Shown here: one piece after another, positions 17,742-26,568 of the stretch | Layout of the letters: the number at the start of each line of letters is the position of its first letter | Position numbering within the stretch: the stretch's first letter is position 1 | NCBI GenBank assembly: GCA_963825405.1 | Contig: CAWGTB010000016.1 | Span: 1-64,000, forward strand | Length of the DNA stretch: 64,000 nt | Reading direction: 5' to 3' | Source of the DNA: JACPNO01 sp963825405 | Lineage (GTDB): Bacteria > Acidobacteriota > Terriglobia > Bryobacterales > Bryobacteraceae | Notes under the pieces: model-generated | Databases searched by the model: none | What the model was told of the DNA's origin: nothing | The model's input: only the letters and a program-made list of their open reading frames with translations | Program-made: the position numbers and the translations under genes

Positions 17742-19361
17742 CTAACGCGCAGACTCGGCTTGTAGACGCCGTACTCCCGCGGTGCGGTCGACCGCGTAGA
17801 CCCTGTAGCGCGCATCGGCCCCGGTGTAAACTAGAGTCAGCAACGCCGGCGCGCTGGCCATCACCTCCGTATATAGCCTCCGCAAATAGGGCGCTTCCTT
17901 GAAGAATGCATCCGGCGTACAGACTAAATAATCGGCGCCTTGCCCGGCTGCGCTTTCCATCCATTCGGGTGCGTCGCCGAGGGGCCGGGCTGCCGGATCG
18001 GAAGAGTAATGGAGCAGGTACGGATCCTGGCGAAATCCGCGCAAAGCGTGCCGGCCGGTAAATAGATAAACAATCGGATCGATGTTGCCCATCACCACTG
18101 CGCCGGCCGGCGTGCGTTCGCGGAGCCAGGCCAGCAGGCGCCCGGTTTCGTTCCAGTCGTCCAGATCGAGATTCGGAATCCCCACGCGCCCAAGCGCCGG
18201 AACTTCACGCACGCTCCTGGTTATCGCCCATCCGGATTGCATAGCCAGCAGAAGCGCAAGTGCGCCCAGTACACAAGCGGCTGAACGTTCCGACAGACGC
18301 GCCCACCGGCACGCGTGCCGTGCTCCCCGATACGCATACAGCAGCATAGCCGGCAGCAAGGGAGCCAGGAATCGAGTAGGCGGCCAAGCCCACAGCAGCA
18401 GCATCCCTCCGTAAACGACAACCAGCCATTCGAGCCCGCCCCATGGCGTGCGCAGCCGGCTAACCAGTCCGACCAGGGCCAGCAGTCCGAGCCCCATCGC
18501 GGCCGCAGCACCGGCGTGAGTCGCGGGAAATCCCATCAAAATTCCGGGAGCCAGCAGGCACGATGCCAGATTTACGCCAACGATCACCGGCTTCTGCCGC
18601 CAGGTAAAGCCGCCGATGATATTCCATGTTTCGTAATTTTTGACCGTGTCGAATGCGTTCACGCCCGCAGCCGCCGGCCTCTGCGCGGACTGCCATGCCA
18701 GCCAAGGCGCACACAGCGCCGAACATACGATAAGGTACAGCGCAGTTTTCTTGACGCCCGCTCGGCCGCACAGCATGGCCGCTCCGGCCACAATCACCGC
18801 GACCCCCGCGGTTCGCGTCAGAAATGCTCCACTCGCTAACATCGCAGCGCCAATCACCAGCATTACCGCGCGGCGGCCTCCAGTGCACGCCCGCTCGATG
18901 ACGATGATGGCAGCGGTGGTGAACGCCGCAAACACTGTCTCCGAAAGCAGTGCCGTGCTCAGGAATAGCGTCCAGGGCGATAACGCTGCGAGCAGGATCA
19001 GAGCACGCGCGTCGACTGCGCTCCCGGTCTCGCGCCTGAGTAGACAAAAAGAAAGGCCCAGCCAAACGAGGCCTGCCAGCAGCGGTACGCATTTGAGCCA
19101 GATCACATTGCCGGGGAATCTCGGGGCGATTTTCCACACGACGGCCAGCAATGCGGGAAACAGGATCGGGTACTTGGTTTCCGGCGTAGCCCGCGGCAGA
19201 CTCACGATGTTGTAGCCGCGGCCGGTGGCGAGGGCTTTCGCGGTAACCAGATAGACGCCATCGTCGTGAAACACACCGACTGCTGGAGCGGTGAGCGCGA
19301 CCGCGTAGGCGAAACCCAGACAGATCGCCACCACCCAGGCAAGTCTACGCCAAACGGGCAT
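17742..19361 (-). CDS. GT39-like polytopic glycosyltransferase, last gene of a coupled operon
   Basis: The start at 19361 gives a 539-residue protein opening with a basic patch and membrane helix. The frame continues upstream, but that part overlaps the DUF362 gene and reads as non-coding. There are about 11-12 membrane spans. The first outer loop contains VFHDDGVYLVTAKALATGRG followed by TPETKYPILFPALLAVVW, the acidic-loop pattern of GT39/GT83 polyprenyl-phosphate-sugar enzymes. A soluble outer domain of about 140 residues follows (LDDWNETGRLLAWLRERTPA on). It probably moves a sugar from a lipid carrier outside the inner membrane. It overlaps the DUF362 gene by 17 bp, implying coupled translation. 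Confidence 0.7.
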   Translation of the reverse strand: MPVWRRLAWVVAICLGFAYAVALTAPAVGVFHDDGVYLVTAKALATGRGYNIVSLPRATPETKYPILFPALLAVVWKIAPRFPGNVIWLKCVPLLAGLVWLGLSFCLLRRETGSAVDARALILLAALSPWTLFLSTALLSETVFAAFTTAAIIVIERACTGGRRAVMLVIGAAMLASGAFLTRTAGVAVIVAGAAMLCGRAGVKKTALYLIVCSALCAPWLAWQSAQRPAAAGVNAFDTVKNYETWNIIGGFTWRQKPVIVGVNLASCLLAPGILMGFPATHAGAAAAMGLGLLALVGLVSRLRTPWGGLEWLVVVYGGMLLLWAWPPTRFLAPLLPAMLLYAYRGARHACRWARLSERSAACVLGALALLLAMQSGWAITRSVREVPALGRVGIPNLDLDDWNETGRLLAWLRERTPAGAVVMGNIDPIVYLFTGRHALRGFRQDPYLLHYSSDPAARPLGDAPEWMESAAGQGADYLVCTPDAFFKEAPYLRRLYTEVMASAPALLTLVYTGADARYRVYAVDRTAGVRRLQAESAR

Positions 19362-20361
19362 GGCGGAATTCGGCAGGCAACTCGAAGTTAGTTCGCACTG
19401 ATTGCAAAGTTTCGCCGCGCTGGTCGATTTCGCCAGCCGCGCTGTGCCCCAGCATCCCCGCCAGACGCAGGTACTCGATCTGATCCGGGTCAATGCCCAT
19501 GATGCGGCAGCAAGTAGCATCGACCGCCACCAGGTCGTGGCCCATCACCACCACGCCGGCCGTTTTCGGTGAGCCCTGAATGGGGCCATTGCCCTCCATG
19601 CCGGTGATCCCATCGACAATGGCGAAGCTGCGCGGAAACAGGCGATACAGCGCCAGCACCGAGCGGTGGATGCCGATGTAGTGCAGGCGGTTCTTGGGCC
19701 ATCCGTAGATGGCGCCCGGAACGACGCCGAAGAAATTCTTCATGGCGAGGGTGGCTCCGGCCCAATGATGGGTTTTCATTTTGGCCAGCGACACGATGAT
19801 ATCGGCGCTCAGCGCGGTGCGCGGCAAGTAAAAACGTTCCTCTCCGGCGAAGCCGTTCACGGCGGCGACATCGTCGCGATTGAGATCGACGAAGCGGCGA
19901 TCGAAATCCGGAATGCCTCGGCGGTAGCCGGCCTCTTCGGCCAGGAAAATGGTGTCGCGCCGGTGCCCGGGACCTTCTCCGATACGCACCTCGGCAGCGC
20001 CCAGCTTGGTGAACAGCTCCACGGCGGCGGCCACAATGGCGGCGTGGGTGTTGACTGCGGTCGAAGAATCGAACTCGACCAGATTCGGTTTGATGAGGAC
20101 GCGTTTGCCGCGAACGTCAAGGCGGCAGGTGGCTGCGCCTCGCAGCAGCAAATCAGCCAGATCGGAGTTGTAGGACGCTGCGCGCAAGGTGGTGACTGCG
20201 GAGCGGCCGGGAGGCCCAGGCGCCCGAGGCGTGGGTGCGCATCCGATGAGCGCGGCCGTCGCGGCCAGGAATCCGCGTCGCGAGATGAACCGCTCCCTAT
20301 GGTCGCGGCACTGCAAGGCCGATTCAGAGCCGCGACCAAAGCGAGTGGTTTCCGGGATCAT
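19345..20361 (-). CDS. Tat-exported DUF362 protein
   Basis: The start at 20361 overlaps the preceding stop as ATGA, which decides it over longer readings. The N-terminal region has a twin-arginine signal (SRRGFLAATAALIGC) that also ends in a lipobox-like Cys, so it may be a Tat lipoprotein. The DUF362 core shows KRVLIKPNLVEFD, VRIGEGPGH, IIVSLAKMKTHHWAGATLAM, KNFFGVVPG and IVDGITGMEGNGP, followed by GHDLVAVDATCCRIMGIDP. DUF362 proteins are often predicted to be iron-sulfur or redox-associated, but the function is not settled. No ferredoxin domain is present here. It sits between a prenyltransferase-repeat protein and a glycosyltransferase. Confidence 0.8.
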   Translation of the reverse strand: MIPETTRFGRGSESALQCRDHRERFISRRGFLAATAALIGCAPTPRAPGPPGRSAVTTLRAASYNSDLADLLLRGAATCRLDVRGKRVLIKPNLVEFDSSTAVNTHAAIVAAAVELFTKLGAAEVRIGEGPGHRRDTIFLAEEAGYRRGIPDFDRRFVDLNRDDVAAVNGFAGEERFYLPRTALSADIIVSLAKMKTHHWAGATLAMKNFFGVVPGAIYGWPKNRLHYIGIHRSVLALYRLFPRSFAIVDGITGMEGNGPIQGSPKTAGVVVMGHDLVAVDATCCRIMGIDPDQIEYLRLAGMLGHSAAGEIDQRGETLQSVRTNFELPAEFRHARLA

Positions 20362-21221
20362 GCCTGCACCTCGGCCGACCCCAGAGCTTCGAGTGCGGTC
20401 GCCATCACGTCTGTTTCGCCGGTGGCGAGCGGGCTCAGAGCGTCCGTCCTGCTCCCTAACCGGCGCAAGCACAGCGTTAGCCAGGCGCGCGCCAGGCGGC
20501 TGCGCGTTGCCTGCCACTGACGCTCCGCCAGAGCCGCTGCCGCGAGTCCATCCAATCCTGGATTTCCAGCTAGGGCAATCAACGCCAGCGCGGTTGATTC
20601 CGGATAGGACGGCAATTCCACGCCTAAAATGCGTTTATTGCCATAGTTCCATCCGCCATCCCGGCAGCGGCGGTCGAGCAGCATACGTTCCCCCGTCAAG
20701 ATGCGCGCGCCCAGGCGGGGATCGTGAATATGACCGGATGCACTGCGCAAAGCCGTTAGCGTGTGCGCGGTCGGCTCAACCCAGGAAGACGTGCCCGGCT
20801 GCCAGGGCCAGCCGCTGTAGCGGGAGTCGAACTCGACCAGCGCCGGCCGCAGAAAATGAGCCGCGCGCACCAGAATGCCGCGTTCGCCACCGGTCGTTGC
20901 CAGCAGCCAGGCCACGCCGCGGGCGAAAGCGTCGTCCCAGACGCCAGCCGTCGCGTGCAGCGTGACGGCGAGCGCCGTTACCCAGTGCCCTTCCGGCATC
21001 CCCGGCGCAGCGGGCCAGGCTCCTGAAGGTAATTGCGCCGCCCGCATTCGCTCCCACCCGCGAGCAAACACGCGCCCCTGACGCCGATAGAGCGCCAGCA
21101 GCGCGTAGCAGGTGGGCTCTAGCCACGCTTGGCGCCCGGGCGCGTATCCCCAGGCACCATCCGGGTTCTGCGCGCGTTCGAGAAAGTTCAGGCGAGAGAC
21201 GGACACGGTCAACTTACCCAT
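20358..21221 (-). CDS. Prenyltransferase/squalene-oxidase-repeat protein
   Basis: A 287-residue protein with at least four alpha-alpha repeats, each with a Gly/Trp turn: NPDGAWGYAPG, PSGAWPAAPG, SGWPWQPGTSSW and CRDGGWNYG. Each turn is followed by a helix such as LEPTCYALLALY or ESTALALIALAG. This is the alpha-barrel repeat shared by squalene-hopene cyclases, protein prenyltransferases and complement-like proteins. At half the length of a triterpene cyclase, and with no DxDD acid or DCTAE motif, it is unlikely to be a cyclase. A binding or scaffold role for an isoprenoid or peptide is possible. It is the first gene of the coupled minus-strand operon and diverges from the acyl-CoA synthetase gene across only 53 bp. 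Confidence 0.7.
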   Translation of the reverse strand: MGKLTVSVSRLNFLERAQNPDGAWGYAPGRQAWLEPTCYALLALYRRQGRVFARGWERMRAAQLPSGAWPAAPGMPEGHWVTALAVTLHATAGVWDDAFARGVAWLLATTGGERGILVRAAHFLRPALVEFDSRYSGWPWQPGTSSWVEPTAHTLTALRSASGHIHDPRLGARILTGERMLLDRRCRDGGWNYGNKRILGVELPSYPESTALALIALAGNPGLDGLAAAALAERQWQATRSRLARAWLTLCLRRLGSRTDALSPLATGETDVMATALEALGSAEVQA

Positions 21222-21274
21222 CGACCGATCGGCCGCCCGGCATTACCGCCTTTTTGCTACCATCCAATTTCCCA

Positions 21275-22792
21275 ATGAGCGATGCCACCCCCTCCACTCT
21301 GATCGAGCTTCTGCACGCGGCCCCAGCGAGCCAAACCGCCATTCATTTGCCGGAAACCGGCGCACGCATTACCTATGGCGCACTTCGCCAGCAGGTCGAC
21401 GCGCTGGCCGATGTCTTCGCCGCCGCCGGAGCCACTCACGGCGATCGGATCGCGCTGGTTTTCCCGAATGGCGTGGCCGCGATCGCAGGTTTCCTGGCGG
21501 CAGCGGCAGCCGGTACTGCGGCGCCGCTCAACCCCGGCTATCGCCACGACGAGTTCGCGTTTTACCTTGACGACACGGCTGCGAAACTGCTCGTGGTACC
21601 GCCGGAAGGCGCGGAGGAAGCGGTGCGTGCCGCTGGTGGACGTATCCCTGTCCTCACGCTTGAAACCGACGCAGATGGCGTGATCCATATTAAAGATGCC
21701 GCTCCCGCTCCAGTGCGCAAGACGCCGCCTCCCTCGCCCGACGATGTCGCCCTAGTTCTGCACACCAGCGGCAGTACCGGTCGCCCTAAGCGCGTTCCAC
21801 TACAGCATCGCCACCTGGCAACATCCGCGCGCAATATCGCCGCCACCTACCAGCTCACTTCCGCCGACGTTTCGTTGTGCCTGATGCCCTTATTTCATGT
21901 ACACGGGCTGGTGGCATCCGTGCTCTCGACGCTGCTCACTGGAGGAACCGTGGTGGTGCCGGCGAAATTCAATCCGCTGTCATTCTGGCGGACGGTCCGC
22001 GACTCCGGCGTGACCTGGTACTCGGCCGTGCCTACGATTCACCAACTGGTGCTGGCGAGATCGGGCGGCAAAGCCGAGCGGCCCGCCGGCGCGGAGAATT
22101 TGCGCTTTATCCGTTCCTGCAGCGCGGCGCTTCCGGTCGAGGTCGCGCACAAAATGGAGGCCGCTTTCGGCGCCCCAGTGCTCGAAGCTTACGGCATGAC
22201 CGAAGCCGCGCATCAAATGGCCTCAAATCCGCTGCCGCCGTCCGCGCACAAGTTCGGCAGCGTAGGCCCGGCCACCGGAATCAATATCGGGATCATGAAC
22301 GAGGCCGGCGATTTGCTGCCTTCGGGCAGCCAGGGCGAAGTGGTGATTCAGGGGCCGAGCGTGATCCATGCCTATGAAAACAATCCCGAGGCCAACGCCA
22401 AATCGTTTGTGAGGGGCTGGTTCCGCACGGGCGATCAAGGCTCGCTTGACACTGAAGGCTATCTGCAACTCACCGGCCGACTCAAAGAGATGATCAACCG
22501 CGGCGGCGAGAAAATCGCTCCGCGCGAAATCGATGAAGTGCTGCTCACGCATCCCGCCGTGGCGGAAGCGGTGGCGTTCGGTATACCACATGCCACCTGG
22601 GGCGAAGAAGTGGCCGCCGCCGTAGTCCTCCGCGAACCCGTTGCCGAAGCGGAATTGATCGCGCACTGCCGCGAACGTCTCGCCGATTTCAAAACCCCAA
22701 AAAAGCTATACGTCGTCACCGCCATTCCACGCACGGCCACCGGCAAGATCCAGCGTTTGAACGTCGCCGCTCAATTGGGAACGCAGGGATGA
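21275..22792 (+). CDS. AMP-forming acyl-CoA synthetase, oxalyl-CoA synthetase (AAE3/Pcs60)-like
   Basis: A 505-residue adenylate-forming enzyme starting at ATG 21275. The phosphate loop is LHTSGSTGRPKRVPLQHRHL, followed by SLCLMPLFHVHGLVASVL and EAYGMTEAAHQM. The ribose-binding aspartate is in RGWFRTGDQGSL, the hinge is LTGRLKEMINRGGEKI, and the catalytic lysine is in PRTATGKIQR. The compact FHVHGLVAS region and overall length fit the AAE3/Pcs60 group, some members of which make oxalyl-CoA. A general short- or medium-chain ligase is the alternative. Its stop overlaps the next ATG (ATGA), and an OFA-type transporter follows, consistent with uptake and activation of a small carboxylate. Confidence 0.8.
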   Translation: MSDATPSTLIELLHAAPASQTAIHLPETGARITYGALRQQVDALADVFAAAGATHGDRIALVFPNGVAAIAGFLAAAAAGTAAPLNPGYRHDEFAFYLDDTAAKLLVVPPEGAEEAVRAAGGRIPVLTLETDADGVIHIKDAAPAPVRKTPPPSPDDVALVLHTSGSTGRPKRVPLQHRHLATSARNIAATYQLTSADVSLCLMPLFHVHGLVASVLSTLLTGGTVVVPAKFNPLSFWRTVRDSGVTWYSAVPTIHQLVLARSGGKAERPAGAENLRFIRSCSAALPVEVAHKMEAAFGAPVLEAYGMTEAAHQMASNPLPPSAHKFGSVGPATGINIGIMNEAGDLLPSGSQGEVVIQGPSVIHAYENNPEANAKSFVRGWFRTGDQGSLDTEGYLQLTGRLKEMINRGGEKIAPREIDEVLLTHPAVAEAVAFGIPHATWGEEVAAAVVLREPVAEAELIAHCRERLADFKTPKKLYVVTAIPRTATGKIQRLNVAAQLGTQG

Positions 22793-23736
22793 AGTCCGCC
22801 ATCGTGGGTGCGGGCGCAGTGGGCGCCTACCTGGCGGCGTTGATGACGCGCGCCGGGGAAGACGTCTCGCTCATTGCGCGCGGTGCTACGCTCGCGGCTA
22901 TCAGCCAACATGGCGTGCGCGTGGAAAGCGCGGATGGCGGCTTCGAAGCGCGGCCCGCGGTGGCAGAGAGTTACGCTGCCGCGGGGCCGGTCGACGTGGT
23001 CTTTCTGGCGGTGAAAGCCCATTCCCTGCCCGCGATTGCCTCGAAACTGGCGCCGCTGCTGGGTCCTCAGACTACGGTCGTCAGCATGCAGAATGGCATT
23101 CCCTGGTGGTACTTCGAGGGCGCGGAGCGAATCCAGTGCCTGGATCCGGGCGGCGTCATCGCGGCAGCCATTGAACCGCGCCGCATTTTGGGATCGATCG
23201 TTTACTTCTCGACCGAGGTGTCCGAGCCTGGCGTGGTCCGCCACACCGCCGGCAATCGCCTCTCGCTCGGTGAGCCGTCAGGAGAACGGAGTGAGCGCGC
23301 CCGCGTGATCTCCGCGATGCTGGTGCACGCCGGGCTGCGCTGTCCCGTGACCACCCACTTGCGCCGGGAAATTTGGGTGAAGCTGTTGGGCAATGCGTCG
23401 TTCAATCCGATCAGCGCGCTCACTGGCGCGACCATCGTCGAAATGGTTCGCCATCCGGAAGTCTCTGCGCTGGTTCGCAACATCATGCAGGAAGTGGAAG
23501 CCGTGGCCACGCGCCTGGGAATGGAGTTGCCGGTTTCGATGGAGCAGCGTATCGCCGGCGCGGAAAAAGTCGGCGAGCATAAGACATCCATGCTGCAGGA
23601 TCTGGAAGCCGGGCGAGCCCTCGAACTCGACGCCCTGGTTGGAGCCGTTCTCGAAGTGGGACAACGGCTGGCCATCCCCATGCCCGCGACCCAAGCGGTT
23701 TACGCCTGCGCCAAGCTGCGGGCGGAGCATCGATGA
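22789..23736 (+). CDS. Ketopantoate reductase-family (ApbA/PanE-like) 2-oxoacid reductase
   Basis: A 315-residue NADPH enzyme: IVGAGAVGAYLAAL at the N-terminus binds the nucleotide, FLAVKAHSLPAIA follows strand 4, and HLRREIWVKLLGNASFNPIS carries the Lys and Asn typical of the active site. Glu/Asp pairs follow in the C-terminal helices (MLQDLEAGRALELDALVGAV). PanE makes pantoate for CoA, but many paralogs reduce other 2-oxoacids. Its place between a CoA ligase and a carboxylate-type transporter, translationally coupled to both (ATGA overlaps), argues for a pathway-specific role rather than housekeeping pantothenate synthesis. Confidence 0.8.
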   Translation: MKSAIVGAGAVGAYLAALMTRAGEDVSLIARGATLAAISQHGVRVESADGGFEARPAVAESYAAAGPVDVVFLAVKAHSLPAIASKLAPLLGPQTTVVSMQNGIPWWYFEGAERIQCLDPGGVIAAAIEPRRILGSIVYFSTEVSEPGVVRHTAGNRLSLGEPSGERSERARVISAMLVHAGLRCPVTTHLRREIWVKLLGNASFNPISALTGATIVEMVRHPEVSALVRNIMQEVEAVATRLGMELPVSMEQRIAGAEKVGEHKTSMLQDLEAGRALELDALVGAVLEVGQRLAIPMPATQAVYACAKLRAEHR

Positions 23737-24962
23737 AGAATCGCTGGGCGCAGTTGGCCGCATCGCTGCTGGCGATGATCATGATCGCCAACCTGCAATA
23801 TGCCTGGACGTTGTTCGTGTCGCCATTGCAGTCCGCCCACCATTGGAAGCTCTCCGATATCCAGTGGGCGTTCACGCTGTTCATCGTTTTCGAAACCTGG
23901 ATGATGCCGGTGGAAGGCTGGCTGATCGACCGCATCGGCCCGCGCGTGTTCACCACCATCGCCGGGGTGCTTTGTGGCTTCGGCTGGTCTGGACTGGCTT
24001 ACGCCGAAACGCTCTGGCAGCTGTACGCGTTCTACGCTGTGGCAGGAACCGGGGCGGCATTCGTTTACAGCGGCGCGATTGCGGGTGCCATCAAGTGGTT
24101 CCCTGACCGGCGCGGGCTCGCCGCAGGCATCATTGCGGGCGGCTTCGGCGCAGGCTCGGCGATCTTCATTCCAGTGTTTAGCTGGATGATTCGCGATTAC
24201 GGCTACCGCTCGACCTTCCTCCTCAGCGGCGTTGTCCAAGGCCTGGTTGTCCTGCTGGTGGCGCAGGTACTGCGCCATCCTCCGTCGGCGGTCCAAACGG
24301 CCGGCGCGAAACCTGTAGCCGGCCAGTTTTCCACCATGCAAATGCTGAGGACACCTAAGTTTTACGTCTTGTACTTCATGTTCGTCATGATGGCGACCGG
24401 CGGCCTGCTGGTAGTGGCGCAAGCCGCCCCGGTAGCACGTGAATGGGGCATCTCGGCGGCGGCGTTGACGGCGGCATTGTCTCTCGACCGGGTAGCCAAC
24501 GGCTTGAGCCGCGTGTCGTGGGGCTGGGTTTCCGATCGCTTGGGCCGCGAGCAAACCATGTTCATCGCGTTCACGTTGCATGCGGGCTGTCTGCTGAGCA
24601 TTTTGTGGGTTGGGCGGCAGTCGGGATTCTTGTTCACGGTGACGCTGGTGCTGACGTTTTTCACTTGGGGCGAGGCATTCTCGCTATTCCCCTCCATCCT
24701 CGCCGACTACTTTGGCAGCGCCAACGCGGCTTCGAACTACAGCTTCCTGTATACCGCCAAGGGCGTCGCTTCCATCATTGGCGGCGGACTGGCGGCGTTG
24801 CTCTTCGAGAAGTTCGGAAGCTGGTCGGCGGCGTTTTATGGCAGCGCAGCGTTAGCTCTGACTTCGGCGCTGATGGCGCTGGCTCTCAAACTCAGCACGC
24901 GCGCGGTAATTCTTGCAAACTTCCGCGTAATAACTTCTCGAATTCCCCGATTTCACCTCTGA
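23733..24962 (+). CDS. MFS transporter, oxalate/formate antiporter (OFA) family
   Basis: A 409-residue protein with 12 membrane spans. The N-terminal half has QYAWTLFVSPLQSAHHWKLS and FEGWLIDRIGPR-like loops (here VEGWLIDRIGPRVFTTIAGV). The Gly-rich helix WFPDRRGLAAGIIAGGFGAG is typical of the OxlT/OFA group, and RVANGLSRVSWGWVSDRLGR is the MFS loop of the second half. OFA members exchange oxalate/formate or carry lactate and other small organic acids. Its start overlaps the reductase stop by 4 bp, making the third member of a coupled operon. Substrate unproven. Confidence 0.8.
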   Translation: MKNRWAQLAASLLAMIMIANLQYAWTLFVSPLQSAHHWKLSDIQWAFTLFIVFETWMMPVEGWLIDRIGPRVFTTIAGVLCGFGWSGLAYAETLWQLYAFYAVAGTGAAFVYSGAIAGAIKWFPDRRGLAAGIIAGGFGAGSAIFIPVFSWMIRDYGYRSTFLLSGVVQGLVVLLVAQVLRHPPSAVQTAGAKPVAGQFSTMQMLRTPKFYVLYFMFVMMATGGLLVVAQAAPVAREWGISAAALTAALSLDRVANGLSRVSWGWVSDRLGREQTMFIAFTLHAGCLLSILWVGRQSGFLFTVTLVLTFFTWGEAFSLFPSILADYFGSANAASNYSFLYTAKGVASIIGGGLAALLFEKFGSWSAAFYGSAALALTSALMALALKLSTRAVILANFRVITSRIPRFHL

Positions 24963-25047
24963 ATTTACGCTCGTACGCTGAAAACAAAAGGCTTTTCCGA
25001 AGTGGACCCCTCCTTGCGAGTGTTTTTTTCCGTGGACGGGAGGAGAC

Positions 25048-26568
25048 ATGTGGACCAAGACCGGCCTAGCCGACTTGATCGAAGCCAAGCTGCGGGATTA
25101 CCGATTCATTCTCGTCTCCAACCGGGAGCCTTACATTCACCATTACTCCGGCAAGGGACTTAAGCGGCGGCAGATTGAGTGCTTTCAGCCTGCCAGCGGC
25201 CTGACAATTGCGCTCGAACCGGTGTTGCGCGCCTGCCAGGGCACCTGGGTAGCACATGGTTCCGGCGATGCCGACCGGGCCGTGGTGGATGCGCATGATC
25301 GCGTGGCCGTGCCACCGGAGAATCCCAGTTTCACCTTGCGGCGAGTCTGGCTCAACGAGCAGCAGGAAGCTCGCTACTACTACGGTCTGTCCAATCAGTG
25401 CTTGTGGCCGCTGTGCCATATCGCCTTCACGCGGCCGGTCTTCAATCCGGAAGACTGGCAGTCGTATCGCGAAGTGAATGCGCTGTTTGCGCGCGCCGTG
25501 CTGGAAGAAGCCGATGGCAAGCCCGCGTTCGTGTTCATCCAGGACTACCACTTCGCTCTGCTACCGCGAATGCTGAAGGACAGCAACCCCAACCTGATCG
25601 TGGCCCAGTTCTGGCATATCCCGTGGCCCAATCCGGAGGTCTTTCGCGGATTTCCCTGGAAGGAAGAACTGCTGGACGGCATGTTGGCCAACGATTTGTT
25701 CGGGTTCCACCTGCGCCTGCACTGCCAGAATTTCCTGGAAACCATCGACCGCACCATGGAAGCCAAAGTGGACTACGAGCGCTTTGAAGTGAGGCGCGGC
25801 GGAAAGACCACGCTGGTGCGGCCGTTTCCGATCAGTATCGATTTCGCGGAGCATGACGCCGCCGCCCGCACCTATGAGACCAAGGAAGAAATGTACAACT
25901 GGCGCAAACAGTTGGGACTCACGGATGAGCTGGTGGGAATCGGCATCGACCGCCTGGACTATACCAAGGGTATCTGCGAACGCCTGCGCGCGCTCGATCG
26001 CTTTCTGACCCAGAATCCGGATTACCGGCGGCGCCTGGTCTTTGTCCAGGTGGCCGTGCCCACGCGCAGCCGCATACCGCAATACAGCACGCTCGAAAAG
26101 GAGGTCATCGAGCTGGTGACTGCGATCAACCAGAAATGGATGTCGCGGCGCTGGCAGCCCATCATCCTGCTGAAACAGCACGTGCCGCAGGACCGGCTGA
26201 TGGCACTGCACCGGCTGGCCGAGTTCTGCATCGTCAGTTCACTGCACGACGGCATGAATCTGGTGGCCAAGGAATATGTGGCCAGCCGCGTCGATGAGGA
26301 CGGCGTGCTGATTCTGAGCGATTTCGCGGGCGCGTCGCGCGAGTTGACTGACGCGCTGGTGGTGAATCCGTTCAACGAGGAAGAAACCGCCCAGGCCATC
26401 CGCCAAGCCCTGCAGATGCCGGAAGAGGAGCGCCGCCGGCGCATGCGCAAGATGCGGGCCGTGGTCGAGGAGAACAATATCTACCGTTGGGCCGGAAAAG
26501 TGTTGTCAGCCCTTCTCAAATTCGAGTTCACCGCTAATGATCAAACAACAACTGCAGCCTTTGGCTGA
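25048..26568 (+). CDS. otsA: Trehalose-6-phosphate synthase (GT20)
   Basis: A 506-residue GT20 enzyme with VSNREPYIHHYSGKG near the N-terminus, VFIQDYHFALLPRMLKD, FWHIPWPNPEVFRGFPWKEE and GIDRLDYTKGICERLRALDR. Late in the protein are SLHDGMNLVAKEYVASR and VLILSDFAGASRELTDALVV. It joins a nucleotide-activated glucose to glucose-6-phosphate to give trehalose-6-phosphate in the cytoplasm. The N-terminal Gly-Gly loop is of the variant seen in extremophile/actinobacterial-like OtsA rather than the E. coli form; this is a judgement from sequence. A GGGAGGAG ribosome site precedes ATG 25048. It overlaps otsB by 32 bp. Confidence 0.9.
   Translation: MWTKTGLADLIEAKLRDYRFILVSNREPYIHHYSGKGLKRRQIECFQPASGLTIALEPVLRACQGTWVAHGSGDADRAVVDAHDRVAVPPENPSFTLRRVWLNEQQEARYYYGLSNQCLWPLCHIAFTRPVFNPEDWQSYREVNALFARAVLEEADGKPAFVFIQDYHFALLPRMLKDSNPNLIVAQFWHIPWPNPEVFRGFPWKEELLDGMLANDLFGFHLRLHCQNFLETIDRTMEAKVDYERFEVRRGGKTTLVRPFPISIDFAEHDAAARTYETKEEMYNWRKQLGLTDELVGIGIDRLDYTKGICERLRALDRFLTQNPDYRRRLVFVQVAVPTRSRIPQYSTLEKEVIELVTAINQKWMSRRWQPIILLKQHVPQDRLMALHRLAEFCIVSSLHDGMNLVAKEYVASRVDEDGVLILSDFAGASRELTDALVVNPFNEEETAQAIRQALQMPEEERRRRMRKMRAVVEENNIYRWAGKVLSALLKFEFTANDQTTTAAFG

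Noticed and set aside
20358..21221. Squalene-hopene cyclase call for the prenyltransferase-repeat protein
   Set aside because: Half the expected length, with no DxDD catalytic motif seen.
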